Shown piece by piece: positions 21,260-22,210 of a stretch of DNA of 22,210 bases. Made by a program: the position numbers and the translations under genes. Position 1 is the stretch's first letter, and the number at the start of each line of letters is the position of its first letter. The notes beneath the pieces were generated by a model, which was not told the DNA's origin, did not search any database, and was given only the letters and a program-made list of their open reading frames with translations. This DNA is from CAZPMO01 sp964587515. Lineage in GTDB: Bacteria; Pseudomonadota; Alphaproteobacteria; MPNO01. Location: the NCBI GenBank assembly GCA_964587515.1, contig CAZPMO010000071.1, positions 1 through 22,210 of the forward strand, read 5' to 3'.

Positions 21260-22210
21260 TTAGCGCGAAAAACCCAGGACTTGGCGCTGCTCCGCCCATG
21301 AGACCGGCAGATCGCGCAACCGCTTCAGCCGTTTGGCCGTCAGCTCGATGGGCTGGCGACCGCCGAGGATGGCTTCGACGATGTCGGGCGCGAGAAACGA
21401 GAGAGAAATCTCCCGGCCGATGTCCGTTCGGTCGACGCCATGCCGCTCGGCCAGTCCGGTGATCGAGCAGGCCTTGGTATCCTTGATCTCGGCAAACCAC
21501 CGCCGTCCATTCGCAACGGCGGCAATCAGCTTGGGATCGGGCGTCGGCGATCGATCACGATCGTCAGAAATGACAAGCTTCATCTCCACCCCGCGCCGTC
21601 GGAATTTTACCGGGAGGTCGATCGTGAATGTACGTTCGGGTTGTCCGGCCTGTTTCGGTTCGCCTTCGCCAATCATCGATTGTAGGGTGCCCAGGCGAAC
21701 ATCAATGCCCACACGATCCCGTCGGACATCGATGTTCTCCAGCATTTCGAGAAGGATCCCGCGCTGATCGACCGGCCCCGATCTGGCGACACGGTCGGCC
21801 AGCCCGGCTGCTCCCTTAAGCATCGAATCGAGGCGAGTTGGTGAAGCGTCTGACAATTTTAGTCGCTTGGTCAGTCCCAGCCGGTCGCGCAGGAAACAAT
21901 CGATCCCTTTGAGCACGGCGTCATCGATCGCTGATGCTGGCACGCGCCATCCCGTATCCGCGTCCGATGAATTCCCCGTCGCCGGTTTTGACACATAGTA
22001 GCGATACCGCCGGCCCGCTTTGCTGGCATGCGATGGGACCATCCGGTTGCCGTCTTCGTCGAACAGCATCCCGGCCAGCAGGCTCGGGGATTTAGCGTTG
22101 GAGCCGCGGCGCCGGACGACCGCGTTGCGTTTGAGTTGATCCTGCACGGCGTCCCAGGGCTTTGACACGTTAAGTGGGTAGCCGCTGCAGTCACGTGTCG
22201 CTACCGTTGT
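21260..22210 (-). CDS. Large serine recombinase, C-terminal part (open at right edge)
   Basis: The frame is open from 22210 to its stop at 21260, giving 316 codons; it covers the end of the recombinase domain, a zinc-ribbon-type region and a C-terminal helix-turn-helix. Numbered from GTG 22168, visible motifs are PWDAVQDQLKRN, SPSLLAGMLFDEDGNRM (about 27-43), the YRYYVS end of the ribbon (55-60), and near the C-terminus ITGLAERHGVDRTDIGREISLSFLAPDIVEAIL (about 239-271). The N-terminal catalytic domain with its serine must lie beyond the window if the gene is whole. The first visible residues (TTVATRDCSGYPLNVSKP) do not look like the usual linker before WDAVQ, so a truncated or rearranged remnant is possible. 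The ribbon lacks clear paired Cys, as in several of these proteobacterial recombinases. It points towards the tRNA-Ala gene, 201 bases away, and probably marks a mobile element or prophage. Confidence 0.85.
   Translation of the reverse strand, partial: TTVATRDCSGYPLNVSKPWDAVQDQLKRNAVVRRRGSNAKSPSLLAGMLFDEDGNRMVPSHASKAGRRYRYYVSKPATGNSSDADTGWRVPASAIDDAVLKGIDCFLRDRLGLTKRLKLSDASPTRLDSMLKGAAGLADRVARSGPVDQRGILLEMLENIDVRRDRVGIDVRLGTLQSMIGEGEPKQAGQPERTFTIDLPVKFRRRGVEMKLVISDDRDRSPTPDPKLIAAVANGRRWFAEIKDTKACSITGLAERHGVDRTDIGREISLSFLAPDIVEAILGGRQPIELTAKRLKRLRDLPVSWAEQRQVLGFSR

Noticed and set aside
1..22210. CRISPR arrays, insertion-sequence ends or rRNA
   Set aside because: No regularly spaced repeat series, transposase motif or rRNA-like stretch was seen anywhere in the window.

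Overview
The window looks like the chromosome of a high-GC alphaproteobacterium, probably Rhodospirillales-like. The hints are GC-rich codon use, the tightly overlapping yggT-yggU-folD block, an alphaproteobacterial-type ABC1/UbiB kinase, a FixK/FNR-style stress cluster and a tRNA-Ala(CGC). This placement is inference; there is no rRNA or marker protein to settle it.

Layout: (1) 1-2058, minus strand: a PAS sensor histidine kinase followed by an MlaC-family lipid-transport protein that runs off the left edge. This part is visibly less GC-rich than the rest. (2) 2133-5705, minus strand: a stress cluster of small heat-shock protein, APH-like/P-loop two-domain kinase, an uncharacterised 127-aa acidic protein, and a tandem universal stress protein. 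hsp20 and usp each carry an FNR-like dyad exactly 71 bases upstream of the start codon, suggesting a shared low-oxygen control. (3) 5858-7222, plus: a long pentapeptide-repeat protein with an internal duplication, divergent from hsp20. (4) 7359-8857, plus: housekeeping yggT-yggU-folD with overlapping genes. (5) 8865-10571, minus: a hydantoinase B/oxoprolinase-type subunit without a visible A subunit. (6) 10662-10753: a cloverleaf-like palindromic intergenic repeat. (7) 10781-13102, plus: amino-acid-synthesis family (DUF1185), SnoaL-like and DUF1015 genes. (8) 13126-19858, minus: a compact five-gene unit of class III CoA-transferase, two tandem HpaB-type flavin monooxygenase paralogues, an ABC1/UbiB-like kinase and a phthalate-dioxygenase-type Rieske oxygenase, with an HMG-CoA-lyase-like gene diverging from it (19978-20892). 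(9) 20983-21058: tRNA-Ala(CGC) with its own promoter. (10) 21260-22210, minus: the C-terminal part of a large serine recombinase, open at the right edge, which suggests the margin of a mobile element next to the tRNA.

How the genes may work together: region 8 plus the lyase reads as an oxidative catabolic module (two flavin hydroxylases, one ring-hydroxylating oxygenase, CoA activation, C-C cleavage of an acyl-CoA) for an unidentified aromatic or cyclic substrate. No flavin reductase or ferredoxin reductase is in the window, and the kinase inside the operon is unusual. This is the best candidate for an undescribed system here. The second is the hsp20/kinase/127-aa/usp group with its matched FNR-like promoters.
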